DNA of 64,000 nt from contig NZ_QOCW01000004.1 in NCBI RefSeq assembly GCF_003318295.1, positions 124,001-188,000 on the forward strand, given 5' to 3'. This document shows positions 56,299 to 64,000 of the stretch, in pieces. The DNA comes from Bacillus taeanensis. GTDB lineage: Bacteria; Bacillota; Bacilli; Bacillales; UBA6769. Within the stretch, counting starts at the first letter, position 1. Every line of letters begins with the position of its first letter. A program made the position numbers and the translations under genes. The notes under the pieces are model-generated. The model saw only the letters and a list, made by a program, of their open reading frames with translations. It ran no database searches and was not told the origin of the DNA.

Positions 56299-57738
56299 AT
56301 GGCGGCAACATTGGTGGGGAAAAGTAAAATTAATATTGAGCAGTTGAATAAAGACATTGAAAAATTCCCTCAAGTCCATTCCATTACAGAAGACATGAAG
56401 ATCGCTCATAAAGGGGTATCACGCCTTGTTATGCTCGATCGCTATGCTTTTAAAGACACGGAAAAGAAAACATTAAAAACAGGCGATTTTGTCGTTCTAA
56501 CAGTAAAAGAAGATCCAAACTTCCCGGCACGCGGACTTGGATTTATTACCGAGATTATCGCAGAAGAAAATAAAGTGAAAATTTTAGTGGAAGAAGAGTA
56601 CAAGCACAACTTAGAAAAGCCTGAAGAAGCTGAAACAGGAATTGTAACACGCTCTCTTGATTCAATTGATAAACCGCTTGAAATTTATTACGAGCAAATC
56701 GCAAAGAGAAACGCGTCAGGCTTAGCAGCTGTTGAAGAAACAGAAGAAAAGCGTCAAGAATCATTCGAGCAGTTTTATGAAGAACTATCATCCCTAAATT
56801 TCGTACCTGCAGGACGCGTTCTTTACGGAGCTGGTGCAGATACAGATGTAACGTACTTTAACTGCTATGTCATGCCGTTTGTTAAAGATTCACGCGAAGG
56901 CATTTCTGATCACCGTAAACAGGTGATGGAAATTATGAGCCGCGGTGGTGGTGTTGGTACAAACGGATCAACGCTTCGCCCGCGCAACACATTAGCACGC
57001 GGTGTAAACGGAAAATCATCAGGCTCTGTTTCATGGTTAGATGACATTGCAAAACTTACTCATCTTGTGGAACAAGGTGGCTCAAGACGTGGAGCACAAA
57101 TGATAATGCTCGCAGATTGGCACCCTGATATTATTGAATTCATTATCTCAAAAATGCAAAACCCAAGAATTTTACGCTTCTTAATTGAAAATACAAACGA
57201 TGAACAAATTAAACAGCTTGCAAGTGAAAAGCTGAAGTTTACGCCGCTTACTGAATCGGAAACAGCGATGTATCAAGGGATTTTAAATTATAAAAACATT
57301 CCTGGCTACGGCGGCTTTAGTGAAAAAATCTTTAAAGATGCAGAAGAGAAGCTTGCAGCAGGCGGTAACTATTCTGTGCACAAATCAGAATTTTTAACAG
57401 GTGCGAACATTTCTGTTTGTTTAACAAAAGAATTTATGGACGCTGTTGAAAATGACGGAGAATATGAACTGCGCTTCCCTGACGTTGAAAACTATACAAA
57501 AGAAGAAATGACAGCTTACAACGAAAATTGGCATGAATACGGCGATGTTCGTGAATGGAAAGCAAAAGGCTTTGGCGTTCGCACGTATCGTAAAATTAAA
57601 GCGCGTGAGCTTTGGAATTTAATTAATATCTGCGCAACGTATTCAGCGGAGCCGGGCATTTTCTTTATCGACAATGCGAACGATAAAACAAATGCGACTG
57701 CATATGGTCATAAAGTTGTTGCAACAAATCCGTGTGGT
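56299..57738 (+). CDS. nrdJ: Adenosylcobalamin-dependent ribonucleotide reductase, exon 1 (residues 1-480)
   Basis: NrdJ reduces ribonucleotides to deoxyribonucleotides using a B12-derived radical, without oxygen dependence. Exon 1 encodes residues 1-480. It contains SLNFVPAGRVLYGAG, the redox-active Cys189 in TYFNCYVMP, RGGGVGTNGSTLRPRNT and a final NPCG carrying the thiyl-radical Cys479. The open frame runs three further codons into the intron before stopping. AGGAGGAG precedes the ATG. The full protein after splicing would be 853 residues, normal for this class. No NrdR ATP-cone is seen at the N-terminus. Confidence 0.93.
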
Positions 57739-58012
57739 AGAGCAGCTTAGTTTGCCTCACGTTAAAAACTGCGGAATGAAGCGGGAACCCTGAGAAATGG
57801 TAAGTCAATTGATTTATCTGGGAATCCGAACCGAAGGCTGAATGTAAAAGTTTAGTCAGGGGCAACGCATAGGTGGTGAACCTCATTTGATGAGAATATA
57901 ATCCATCCACGAGGCCGCAGCATTACGAAAAAGTAATGAAAAGATATGCTGAACTTGCAGGAAGATGAACTGTAAGAAGTAGTGGATAAAAAGCCCTACG
58001 ATAACAAATTTG
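57739..58012 (+). ncRNA. Group I intron 1 of nrdJ (274 nt, no ORF)
   Basis: The 5' exon ends in U57738 and the intron in G58012. P1: exon CGUGUGGU pairs with IGS GCCUCACG (57754-57761), giving the U-G splice pair and one U-U mismatch. P10: GUUU (57750-57753) can pair with exon GAAC. P/Q-like segments GCGGGAACCCUGA and GGGAAUCCGAACCGAAGG support P4-P5. P7 is GCAUA (57867-57871, in GGGGCAACGCAUAGG) with UAUGC (57945-57949, in AAAAGAUAUGCUGAAC). P9 is CUUGCAG/CUGUAAG. Splicing joins codon GGT to GAA in frame. Confidence 0.88.
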
Positions 58013-58528
58013 GAACAACCTCTCGCACCTTATTCAGTTTGTAACTTAGCTGCTGTAAATTTAGCGGAAATGGCTGATAAGCAAACTAAAACGGTCAATT
58101 TTAACAAGCTGAAGCGTACGGTTGAAATCGGTGTACGCATGCAGGATAACGTGATTGATGCAACACCGTATTTCTTAGAAGACAACAAAAAACAAGCCCT
58201 TGGCGAGCGCCGTGTTGGCTTAGGCGTAATGGGGCTTCATGACTTACTCATTTACTGTGAAACAGTGTATGGCTCTGAACAAGGAAATCAGCTTGTAGAT
58301 CAAATCTTTGAGACAATTGCTGAAACTGCCTATCGTACATCAATTGAACTTGCAAAAGAAAAAGGAAGCTTCCCATTCTTAGTTGGAAAAACAGACGAAG
58401 AAACAGAAAAACTAAGAGAAGCATTTGTAAATACAGGATATATGAAAGAAATGCCAGCAGATATTCGTGAAGGTATTTTAAAATACGGTATTCGTAATTC
58501 ACATTTACTGACTGTTGCTCCTACGGGT
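58013..58528 (+). CDS. nrdJ: Ribonucleotide reductase NrdJ, exon 2 (residues 481-652)
   Basis: Exon 2 starts with Glu481, the catalytic glutamate of NPCGE, and runs 172 codons exactly. It includes QPLAPYSVCNLAAVNLAEMA, ERRVGLGVMGLHDLL and ends LLTVAPTG. Neither edge has a start or stop signal of its own: an in-frame TTG just upstream belongs to the intron. The continuous family pattern NPCG-EQPL and APTG-STG across the gaps shows it is an exon and not an independent gene. Confidence 0.92.
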
Positions 58529-58730
58529 AAACAAATTGCCCCCTGCATTCGTAAGACTGCAGCGTAAACTTGGCTATATGCGGGAAACTCCGAGGATCCT
58601 TTCGTACTTGTGCCTTGCCAGCACGTTATAAGGTAAAAATCGAAAGGTGCGGACAATCCGCAGGGAAGTCGTGGCTGACCCCTCAACGACTACATGCCGA
58701 GCAACCTATAAAAGAATTAAGAACAAACGT

Positions 58731-58759
58731 TTGCTACCTTCTTTATTTCGAGGTATACT
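58731..58759 (+). promoter_or_regulatory. Candidate promoter inside intron 2 for the endonuclease
   Basis: TTGCTA (58731-58736), a 17-bp spacer and TATACT (58754-58759) resemble a sigma-A promoter just upstream of the endonuclease start. The GGTATA/TATACC hairpin overlaps its -10. It may let the endonuclease be expressed apart from nrdJ. Confidence 0.4.
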
Positions 58760-58797
58760 GGTGATATATACCAAAATTAAGAAGGAAGTGGATTGGT

Positions 58798-59103
58798 TTG
58801 GAAAAAGAATGTCTTAATTGCGGTAAAGTTATTAAAGTGAAGCCAAGCCATTATAAAAGGAAAAAATACTGTTCTCGTGACTGTAAAACAAAATATCAAC
58901 GAGAACACCCTCCTGAAGCATGGGAAAAGTTAAGTAAACAGAAAGAAGTTGTGTGCTCTTATTGCAATAAAAAATTTTTTAGGAAACCTTCTGCTATTCA
59001 AAGTAATAACTTTTGTAATAGGGACTGCAGAAAGCTCTATTTAAGGAAGAATGGTGAACAAATTAATCAGCCACTTGAAAAAGTAAGTTACATTGTGCTG
59101 TGA
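58798..59103 (+). pseudogene. Homing endonuclease N-terminal part, zinc-finger-like repeats (frame 1)
   Basis: A 101-residue frame from TTG 58798, with AAGGAAG upstream. It has two copies of a roughly 30-residue Cys repeat: CLNCGKVIKVKPSHY...YCSRDC and CSYCNKKFFRKPSAI...FCNRDC. A stop at 59101-59103 interrupts the pattern. The third and fourth copies and the HNH domain continue in the next frame. A one-base insertion near 59088 (GTAAGTTACATTG) would explain this. It could be a real mutation, programmed frameshifting or a sequencing error. Confidence 0.7.
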
Positions 59104-59617
59104 GGTTTGTAAAACAAATTTTCAAGTTGTAAAGTTTAGAGAGCATACAGCTAAATATTGTTCAAAAGAGTGTTTAGGAAAGGCTAATGGAATTCGTAGT
59201 AAGGTTCAATATAAGAAGCGTAAAGTAGTATCTTGTAACAATTGTCAAAGCGAATTTGAAAAAAAGCCTTCAGAAATAAAAAAATTTAACTTTTGTTCTG
59301 TAGATTGTATGGGAATTTTTTATGAACAATCTAAAATGTTTTCAGGAGAAAATAGTGGAACTTGGGCTGGTGGAGATATTGATTATTATGGACCAAATTG
59401 GAGAAGTCAGAGAAGAAAAGCAAGAGAAAGAGATTATTTCACATGTCAAGATTGTGGAATAACAGAAGAAGAATTTGGCCAAGAATTATCGGTTCATCAT
59501 ATTATTCCATTTAGGAACTTTAATGGTAACTGGGAGAAAGCAAATCAGCTTTCTAATTTAGTTGCATTATGTGAATATCCTTGCCACCGCAAAAGGCATT
59601 CAAAAATGAATAAATAG
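59093..59617 (+). CDS. HNH homing endonuclease, C-terminal part (frame 2)
   Basis: A 174-residue frame from TTG 59093. It has two more Cys repeats (CEVCKTNFQ...YCSKEC and CNNCQSEFEKKPSEI...FCSVDC), a linker with GENSGTWAGGDIDYYGPNW, then an HNH nuclease domain: CQDCG, SVHHIIPF (catalytic His pair), NLSNLVALC (Asn) and CHRKRHS (His). Such enzymes cut intronless alleles and spread the intron. It may function alone or require the upstream half. The stop lies four bases before the S element of the ribozyme. Confidence 0.85.
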   Translation: MCCEVCKTNFQVVKFREHTAKYCSKECLGKANGIRSKVQYKKRKVVSCNNCQSEFEKKPSEIKKFNFCSVDCMGIFYEQSKMFSGENSGTWAGGDIDYYGPNWRSQRRKARERDYFTCQDCGITEEEFGQELSVHHIIPFRNFNGNWEKANQLSNLVALCEYPCHRKRHSKMNK

Positions 59618-59705
59618 GTTGATGATATAGTCTGATCCATATAGCGATATATGGAGTGGGTACTAATAACCCCACCCTTTACAAATGTAAAGAGTAACAA
59701 AAATG

Positions 59706-60311
59706 AGTACAGGAACAATGGTCGGAGTTTCTACAGGACTTGAGCCTTATTTCGCGTTTAAATATTACCGCAGCGGGCGATTGGGTAAATTTATTGAAGT
59801 AAATGCGCCAATTGTAGAAGAATATTTACAGCAAAATCCTGACGCCTCTGCAGACAACCTTCCTGAGTGGTTTGTATCTGCAATGGATTTATCGCCTGAA
59901 GCACATGCGGATACACAATGCGTTATTCAGCGCTGGGTAGACAGCTCGATTAGTAAAACAGTAAACGCGCCAAAAGGCTATGCTGTTGAGCAGGTACAGG
60001 GCGTATACGAGCGTTTATATAAAGGCGGCGCAAAAGGTGGTACGGTTTATGTGGACGGAAGCCGTGATGCGCAGGTATTAACATTAACAGCTGAAGAAAA
60101 CAGCTTTGAAGAAACAGAAGCAGCTGTAAAACCAAAACATGAAACACATGTTGAACTTGTTGATACAATTGCTCCGCTTAAAGATACAAATGTTACAATC
60201 GGCTCTGAAGTTGGCAATGTTTGTCCTGTTTGCCGCAAAGGAACAGTCGAAGAAATCGGCGGCTGCAATACGTGTACAAACTGCAATGCACAGCTGAAAT
60301 GCGGTCTTTAA
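59706..60311 (+). CDS. nrdJ: Ribonucleotide reductase NrdJ, exon 3 (residues 653-853)
   Basis: Exon 3 encodes the last 201 residues, beginning STGTMVGVSTGLEPYF, the phosphate-binding loop and barrel end. It finishes with a Cys-rich tail, CPVCRKGTVEEIGGCNTC then CNAQLKCGL, which supplies redox cysteines for regenerating the active site and may bind zinc. The preceding ATG (59703) contains the intron's last base and is not a start. A terminator follows the stop. Confidence 0.93.
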   Translation, partial: STGTMVGVSTGLEPYFAFKYYRSGRLGKFIEVNAPIVEEYLQQNPDASADNLPEWFVSAMDLSPEAHADTQCVIQRWVDSSISKTVNAPKGYAVEQVQGVYERLYKGGAKGGTVYVDGSRDAQVLTLTAEENSFEETEAAVKPKHETHVELVDTIAPLKDTNVTIGSEVGNVCPVCRKGTVEEIGGCNTCTNCNAQLKCGL

Positions 60312-60326
60312 TTTCATAAAATAGCT

Positions 60327-60365
60327 AAAAAGGGATAGAACTGACACGTTCTGTCTCTTTTTTTA
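60327..60365 (+). terminator. nrdJ terminator
   Basis: AAAAAGGGATAGAAC pairs along 15 bp with GTTCTGTCTCTTTTT (two G-U pairs) around TGACAC, with a T run. Confidence 0.82.
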
Positions 60366-60407
60366 TCCCTTCATTTTGCGCATTCTAAATGTGATGGAGG
60401 TGAAAAC

Positions 60408-61433
60408 ATGAAAGCATTTGTGCCGCAGCTTGTTTACGTTGAGCCAAGAGCATTAGAATATCCATTAGGTCGAGAATTAAAAGCAAAATTTGAAAAAATG
60501 GGGCTTGAAATCCGTGAAACGACTTCTCATAACCAAGTACGCAACATCCCTGGTGAGAATGATTTACAAAAATATCGAAATGCAAAATCAACGCTCGTAA
60601 TCGGCATTCGAAAGACATTAAAATTTGATACATCCAAACCATCAGCAGAATATGCCATTCCGCTTGCGACAGGATGTATGGGCCACTGTCATTACTGTTA
60701 TTTACAAACAACATTAGGCAGCAAGCCATATATTCGCACATATGTTAATCTTGATGAAATCTTTGCACAAGCTGAGAAATATATGGAAGAACGAAAGCCT
60801 GAAATTACGCGGTTTGAGGCTTCATGTACGTCTGATATTGTTGGCATTGACTATTTAACACATTCCTTAAAAAAGGCGATTGAATTTATCGGTCAATCGG
60901 AATATGGACGCTTACGCTTTACGACAAAATATGAGCATGTTGATCATCTTCTTAATGCCGATCATCAAGGAAAAACACGCTTTCGTTTTAGCATGAATTC
61001 TCATTATGTAACAAAGCATTTTGAACCCGGCACTTCACCGCTTGATGACAGAATAAAAGCAGCGGTAAAGGTAGCGGAAGCAGGATATCCATTAGGGTTT
61101 GTACTGGCCCCGCTTTATCGCCATGAAAATTGGAAAGAGGGCTATCTTGAAATGTTTAACATGATTAGTAAGGAACTGCCGAGTAAATATCATGACAGCA
61201 TTACATTTGAGCTCATTCAACATCGCTTTACAAAGCCGGCTAAACGGGTCATTGAACAGCGTTATCCTAAGTCTAAGCTTGAAATGAATGAAGAAAATAG
61301 GAAATACAAATGGGGAAGATATGGTATTGGAAAATATGTGTATCCAAAAGACGAAGCGACAGAATTAAAAGAAACAATGGAGTGTTATATCGAGCAGTTC
61401 TTTCCAGAAGCAAAAATTGAATATTTTACGTAA
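60408..61433 (+). CDS. splB: Spore photoproduct lyase
   Basis: SplB repairs the thymine dimer (spore photoproduct) during germination. The 341-residue radical-SAM enzyme has its [4Fe-4S] ligands in TGCMGHCHYCYLQ (Cys90, Cys94, Cys97) and the H-donor Cys140 in FEASCTSD. GGAGGTG precedes the ATG. A CATTCTA motif (60381-60387) resembles a sigma-G -10, without a clear -35. No splA is found upstream. Confidence 0.96.
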   Translation: MKAFVPQLVYVEPRALEYPLGRELKAKFEKMGLEIRETTSHNQVRNIPGENDLQKYRNAKSTLVIGIRKTLKFDTSKPSAEYAIPLATGCMGHCHYCYLQTTLGSKPYIRTYVNLDEIFAQAEKYMEERKPEITRFEASCTSDIVGIDYLTHSLKKAIEFIGQSEYGRLRFTTKYEHVDHLLNADHQGKTRFRFSMNSHYVTKHFEPGTSPLDDRIKAAVKVAEAGYPLGFVLAPLYRHENWKEGYLEMFNMISKELPSKYHDSITFELIQHRFTKPAKRVIEQRYPKSKLEMNEENRKYKWGRYGIGKYVYPKDEATELKETMECYIEQFFPEAKIEYFT

Positions 61434-61531
61434 AAGCGCTATATACAGTATTTCTCTTGCCACAGCCTTCTATCTATTGTATCATTTTAATGATTGACTT
61501 TTGTGGGATAAAAAGATTTGGAGGGATTTGA

Positions 61532-61969
61532 ATGGCAACAACTCCAAGTATGGAGGATTATATTGAACGCATATACTTATTAATTGAAGATAAAGGCTAT
61601 GCAAGAGTATCAGATATTGCAGAAGCGCTGGAAGTTCATCCCTCCTCTGTAACGAAAATGGTACAGAAGCTTGATAAAGATAAATATCTTGTATATGAAA
61701 AATATCGTGGATTTACTTTAACTCCAAAAGGAAATAAATTAGGAAAACGTCTTGTTTATCGTCATGAACTTCTTGAACAATTTCTAAATGTTATTGGTGT
61801 GGATAAAGAAAACATTTATGTAGATGTTGAAGGAATTGAGCACCACTTAAGTTGGAATGCCATTGATCGAATTGGCGATTTGTGCCAGTTCTTTGAAGAA
61901 GATAAAAATCGCATTAACGAATTAAGACAAATTCAACAAAAAAATGAAAGTGAAAATGAACAGTCATAG
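61532..61969 (+). CDS. mntR: Manganese-responsive transcriptional regulator MntR
   Basis: A 145-residue DtxR-family repressor of manganese uptake. Residues 1-70 form the winged-helix DNA-binding domain ([21 protein letters not shown]). The metal sites follow with Asp9, Glu12, and the His/Glu set in YRHELLEQF and EGIEHHLSW. The sequence starts [13 protein letters not shown], nearly identical to B. subtilis MntR. GGAGGGA precedes the ATG. Confidence 0.96.
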   Translation: MATTPSMEDYIERIYLLIEDKGYARVSDIAEALEVHPSSVTKMVQKLDKDKYLVYEKYRGFTLTPKGNKLGKRLVYRHELLEQFLNVIGVDKENIYVDVEGIEHHLSWNAIDRIGDLCQFFEEDKNRINELRQIQQKNESENEQS

Positions 61970-62124
61970 TCGATATGATTGTTCATTTTTTATATTTTCC
62001 TGCTGTTCACCAATACATAATTATAATGAGCAATTTTTAAAAATAAAGGTCTAATTTGTAAGGTGGTTTCTTATGATAGAAATACGAATGAAAAACGATA
62101 GTAACCGTTTAGGAGGAAAAAGCA

Positions 62125-63015
62125 ATGCTTGTAGACGGTGTTTTTTCCGGAGGTGGCGTAAAGGCAATTGCCTTAATTGGGGCGCTTGAGGTTGTTGAAA
62201 AGCAGGGCATTACATTTAAGCGAGCTGCCGGAACGAGTGGGGGTGCTATTGTAGGTTCATTATTAATGGCTGGATATACGAGCAGTGAATTAAAGAAAAT
62301 TTTATTTCAAACAAACTTAACAGAATTTTTAGATGAACCAAAATCGATTATTCCTTTTCCTTTTATTAAATGGCTTCGGTTATATTGGAAGCTTGGTATG
62401 TATAAAGGAGATCGTCTTGAAGAATGGCTCGAAACACTTTTGAAGAAAAAAGGGATTTATACGTTTCAAGATTTACCGGCGGGCTCTTTAAAAATCATTG
62501 CCTCTGATATTACAACAGGGAGATTAATTGTGTTACCAGATGATTTACAGAATTATGGAGTAAATCCTGGGACGTTTTCTGTCGCTACAGCGGTAAGGAT
62601 GAGCAGTGGGTTACCATACTTTTTTGAGCCCGTGCCGTTATACAATAAAAAAGCACAAAAAAGTTTAATTGTTGATGGAGGCATTTTAAGCAATTTTCCT
62701 TTATGGGTTTTTCAGAGGAAAAATAGTCCTAGCAAAAGGCCGATTATTGGTCTTCAGCTAAGTTCAAAGCAGCATAAAATTCAAGCGCGAAAAATTAAAA
62801 ATGCATTTGATTTATATTATGCTCTTTTTGCGACGATGAGAGAAGCCCATGATGCTCGTTATATTTCCAAGCATGATGCAAAAAGCATTATATTTATTCC
62901 AATTGAAAAAGTGATGACGACAAGTTTTGAAATTAATAAAAACAGTATAGATATGTTGATTAATATTGGGAAGTTAAGAGCTGAAAAATTTTTCAAAGAA
63001 AGGTGGATGCATTAA
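62125..63015 (+). CDS. yqhO: Patatin-like phospholipase family protein (YqhO)
   Basis: A 296-residue cytoplasmic lipase-like protein. The oxyanion hole is SGGGVKAIALIGAL, the nucleophile Ser lies in GTSGGAIVGSL (GxSxG), and the catalytic Asp in VDGGILSNFPL. The family hydrolyses phospholipid or neutral-lipid acyl chains. Order mntR-yqhO-yqhP-yqhQ matches B. subtilis. AGGAGG precedes the ATG. The substrate is unknown. Confidence 0.9.
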   Translation: MLVDGVFSGGGVKAIALIGALEVVEKQGITFKRAAGTSGGAIVGSLLMAGYTSSELKKILFQTNLTEFLDEPKSIIPFPFIKWLRLYWKLGMYKGDRLEEWLETLLKKKGIYTFQDLPAGSLKIIASDITTGRLIVLPDDLQNYGVNPGTFSVATAVRMSSGLPYFFEPVPLYNKKAQKSLIVDGGILSNFPLWVFQRKNSPSKRPIIGLQLSSKQHKIQARKIKNAFDLYYALFATMREAHDARYISKHDAKSIIFIPIEKVMTTSFEINKNSIDMLINIGKLRAEKFFKERWMH

Positions 63016-63050
63016 AAAACCACGCCTTAGAAAAGTGCGCGGTTTTTCTT
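63015..63050. terminator. Terminator between convergent genes
   Basis: AAAAACCACGC pairs with GCGCGGTTTTT (one mismatch) around an 11-nt loop, with T run. Confidence 0.72.
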
Positions 63051-63434
63051 TTTGCCTTTTTTTCCTTCAATGACTTTAAAATTGTGCTCTTTTTTTCTTT
63101 TTAATGCTTTACTTCTTAAAAGCTGATCTTTTGATTTTACTACTTTTAAATGGGATGGCTTAGAGCGCGTCTGCCGGATTGTTTGCTTTTTTTCTTTATA
63201 ACGTTTTTTTGATTGCTTAGCAGCACGCTGGTAAGCAGAATCAGTTCTTCCCATTCTTGGGGCTATGAGCCACTTATATAGAAATAAAATAACGGCAACA
63301 CCAATAGCAGCAAAGAATAGCATTTTTACAATTTGAAGAGGGTCTGTTATTAAGGTTGCTCCTAATCCAACAATTGCCAATCCAATCACCAAGAAAACAA
63401 TCGGTTGCGAGAAACGGTTTGGCAATAAACTCAC
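63027..63434 (-). CDS. yqhP: SA1362/YqhP family membrane protein
   Basis: A 135-residue protein with two N-terminal membrane helices (about residues 13-30 and 37-53). A strongly basic C-terminal half follows, rich in Lys/Arg (KQSKKRYKEKKQTIRQTRSK). This is the YqhP / SA1362 arrangement. AAGGAGGTG precedes the ATG. Its role is unknown; the basic tail could contact RNA or membrane lipids. Confidence 0.85.
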   Translation of the reverse strand: MSLLPNRFSQPIVFLVIGLAIVGLGATLITDPLQIVKMLFFAAIGVAVILFLYKWLIAPRMGRTDSAYQRAAKQSKKRYKEKKQTIRQTRSKPSHLKVVKSKDQLLRSKALKRKKEHNFKVIEGKKGKKKNRALF

Positions 63435-63462
63435 CTCCTTAAAGGTTCAAGTAAACAAGAAA

Positions 63463-63999
63463 TTAAACAATACTTGGCTCGGTGGCTTCTTGTTCATAAT
63501 CATGGTCACGCTTTAACATTTCATTAAAAGACTGAATGGCAACATCTACTTGACTATCATCTGGTTCTTTTGTTGTTAATAACTGCAGCCATAAGCCCGG
63601 ATAACCTAGTATTTTTAAAACAGGAACTTCCCGAAGTTTGTTTGTAACCTGAAGAACTTCATATGAAATACCAAGCACAACAGGAATTAAAAATACACGA
63701 TACAGAAGTCTTTGCCATAATGGATCAGAAGGGACAAGCAGATAAACAAACACACCGATGATTACAGTAAATAAGATAAAACTGCTTCCACACCTGTAAT
63801 GTAAACGAGAACTATTTTGAACATTTTTTATTGTAAGCAGCAAACCTTGTTCATAGGCATTAATTACTTTATGTTCTGCTCCATGATATTGGAAGACTCG
63901 TTTAATTAGGGGAGTCAGTGAAATAAAGTAAATATAGCAAAGAAGTAAAAGGAGTTTAATGAAACCTTCCACTAAATTTTGTGCAATATGGCCCGGAAA
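63463..63999 (-). CDS. yqhQ: DUF1385 family protein YqhQ (5' end outside the window)
   Basis: The visible C-terminal 178 residues contain the DUF1385 landmark RVFQYHGAEHKVINAYEQG and three or more membrane helices (LLLLLCYIYFISLTP, FILFTVIIGVFVYLLV, VFLIPVVLGISYEVLQV). The reading frame stays open beyond the GTG at 63972 to the window edge, reading FPGHIAQNLVEGF, so this GTG is an internal Val codon. Full-length YqhQ is about 318 residues. Family function is unknown, possibly a membrane-bound metal-dependent enzyme. Confidence 0.85.
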   Translation of the reverse strand, partial: FPGHIAQNLVEGFIKLLLLLCYIYFISLTPLIKRVFQYHGAEHKVINAYEQGLLLTIKNVQNSSRLHYRCGSSFILFTVIIGVFVYLLVPSDPLWQRLLYRVFLIPVVLGISYEVLQVTNKLREVPVLKILGYPGLWLQLLTTKEPDDSQVDVAIQSFNEMLKRDHDYEQEATEPSIV

Positions 64000-64000
64000 T

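Larger units (their letters stand above)
58529..59705 (+). mobile_element. Group I intron 2 of nrdJ (1,177 nt) with HNH endonuclease
   Basis: Exon ends GGGU58528; the intron ends at G59705. P1: GGGU pairs with GCCC (58538-58541). P2: CUGCA/UGCAG. Core elements are P AUGCGGGAAACUCC (58579-58592), Q ACAAUCCGCAGGGA (58653-58666), R CCUCAACGACUACA (58681-58694) and S GAUGAUAUAGUCUG (59621-59634). P7 is GACUA/UAGUC. This is the group IA-like core of phage and Bacillus introns. The endonuclease ORF lies between R and S, in the P8 region. Splicing restores PTG-STG in frame. Confidence 0.93.

Noticed and set aside
57892..57904. GAGAATATAATCC as the S element of intron 1
   Set aside because: It does not pair with the R segment. 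AAGATATGC at 57941-57949 pairs perfectly with GCATA and fits better.
57739..58012. Intron 1 as a group II intron or intein
   Set aside because: There is no GUGYG start, no domain V and no continuous reading frame; P7 and P1 pairings fit group I.
56299..60311. nrdJ as a pseudogene broken by frameshifts or stops
   Set aside because: The coding blocks join in phase at exact codon borders, and both gaps show group I core elements. Splicing explains the interruptions better than decay.
60381..60387. sigma-G promoter of splB
   Set aside because: CATTCTA fits a -10 but no matching -35 lies 17-18 bp upstream, so it was not listed as a promoter.

Overview
The window looks like chromosomal core from a low-GC, endospore-forming Bacillaceae bacterium. 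The evidence is a SpoVAF-type germination protein, spore photoproduct lyase, a complete comG competence operon, TPP and glycine riboswitches, and long collinearity with the Bacillus subtilis yqfY-yqgX-comG-gcv-yqhQ segment. It is not B. subtilis itself: it has one pstB plus phoU, a GH15 glucosidase, a vitamin B12-dependent ribonucleotide reductase and several gene replacements. The rhomboid protease gene expected near yqgQ-glcK is not seen. No insertion sequence, prophage or CRISPR array is visible.

Layout. 1-7.1 kb: ispG and a LysM protein (minus strand), a DUF1002 exported protein, a DUF1189 membrane protein, a Na/phosphate cotransporter, a DUF456 protein and a six-tRNA cluster (Asn, Met, Ile2, Ser, fMet, Phe). 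7.1-16 kb: sodA, an MFS transporter, PBP2A, and pstS-pstC-pstA-pstB-phoU behind an almost ideal PhoP box. 16-29.4 kb: GH15 with a coupled 32-codon ORF, rpmG, fthC-DUF92-mobA-moeB, nhaC, small and hypothetical genes, an M42 peptidase, spoVAF, yqgQ and glcK. 29.6-42.7 kb: an LTA-synthase-like enzyme, a LysM/M14 cell-wall peptidase, a TPP riboswitch with thiE-S-G-O-D, fetAB-like ABC genes, yqgV, yqgW, a metallo-beta-lactamase protein, a MidA-like methyltransferase, a DUF2626 protein, mgsR/spx-like and tRNA-Gln. 42.8-50.1 kb: comGA-GG, aroK, yqzE, yqhG and a SNF2 helicase. 50.2-56 kb: tandem glycine riboswitch, gcvT-gcvPA-gcvPB, a rhodanese and lipM. 56-64 kb: the intron-split nrdJ, splB, mntR, a patatin, yqhP and a truncated yqhQ.

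The most striking locus is nrdJ. The class II ribonucleotide reductase is broken into three exons by two predicted group I introns. Both sit exactly in active-site codons: NPCG|E (catalytic cysteine/glutamate loop) and PTG|S (substrate phosphate loop). Intron 1 is a 274-nt ORF-less ribozyme. Intron 2 is 1,177 nt and carries an HNH endonuclease with four Cys-rich repeats, split by an apparent one-base frameshift. Removing both introns restores an 853-residue enzyme. The nrdJ promoter carries two NrdR boxes, so production is probably controlled at transcription and also depends on RNA splicing.

Other themes. Phosphate uptake is doubled (Pst plus NptA). The thiamine operon lacks thiF, while a MoeB/ThiF-like E1 enzyme lies near mobA. 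Two nearly identical long palindromes lie 38 kb apart. Starts were moved from the longest open frame wherever a Shine-Dalgarno sequence or family alignment pointed downstream; these are inferences from sequence alone.
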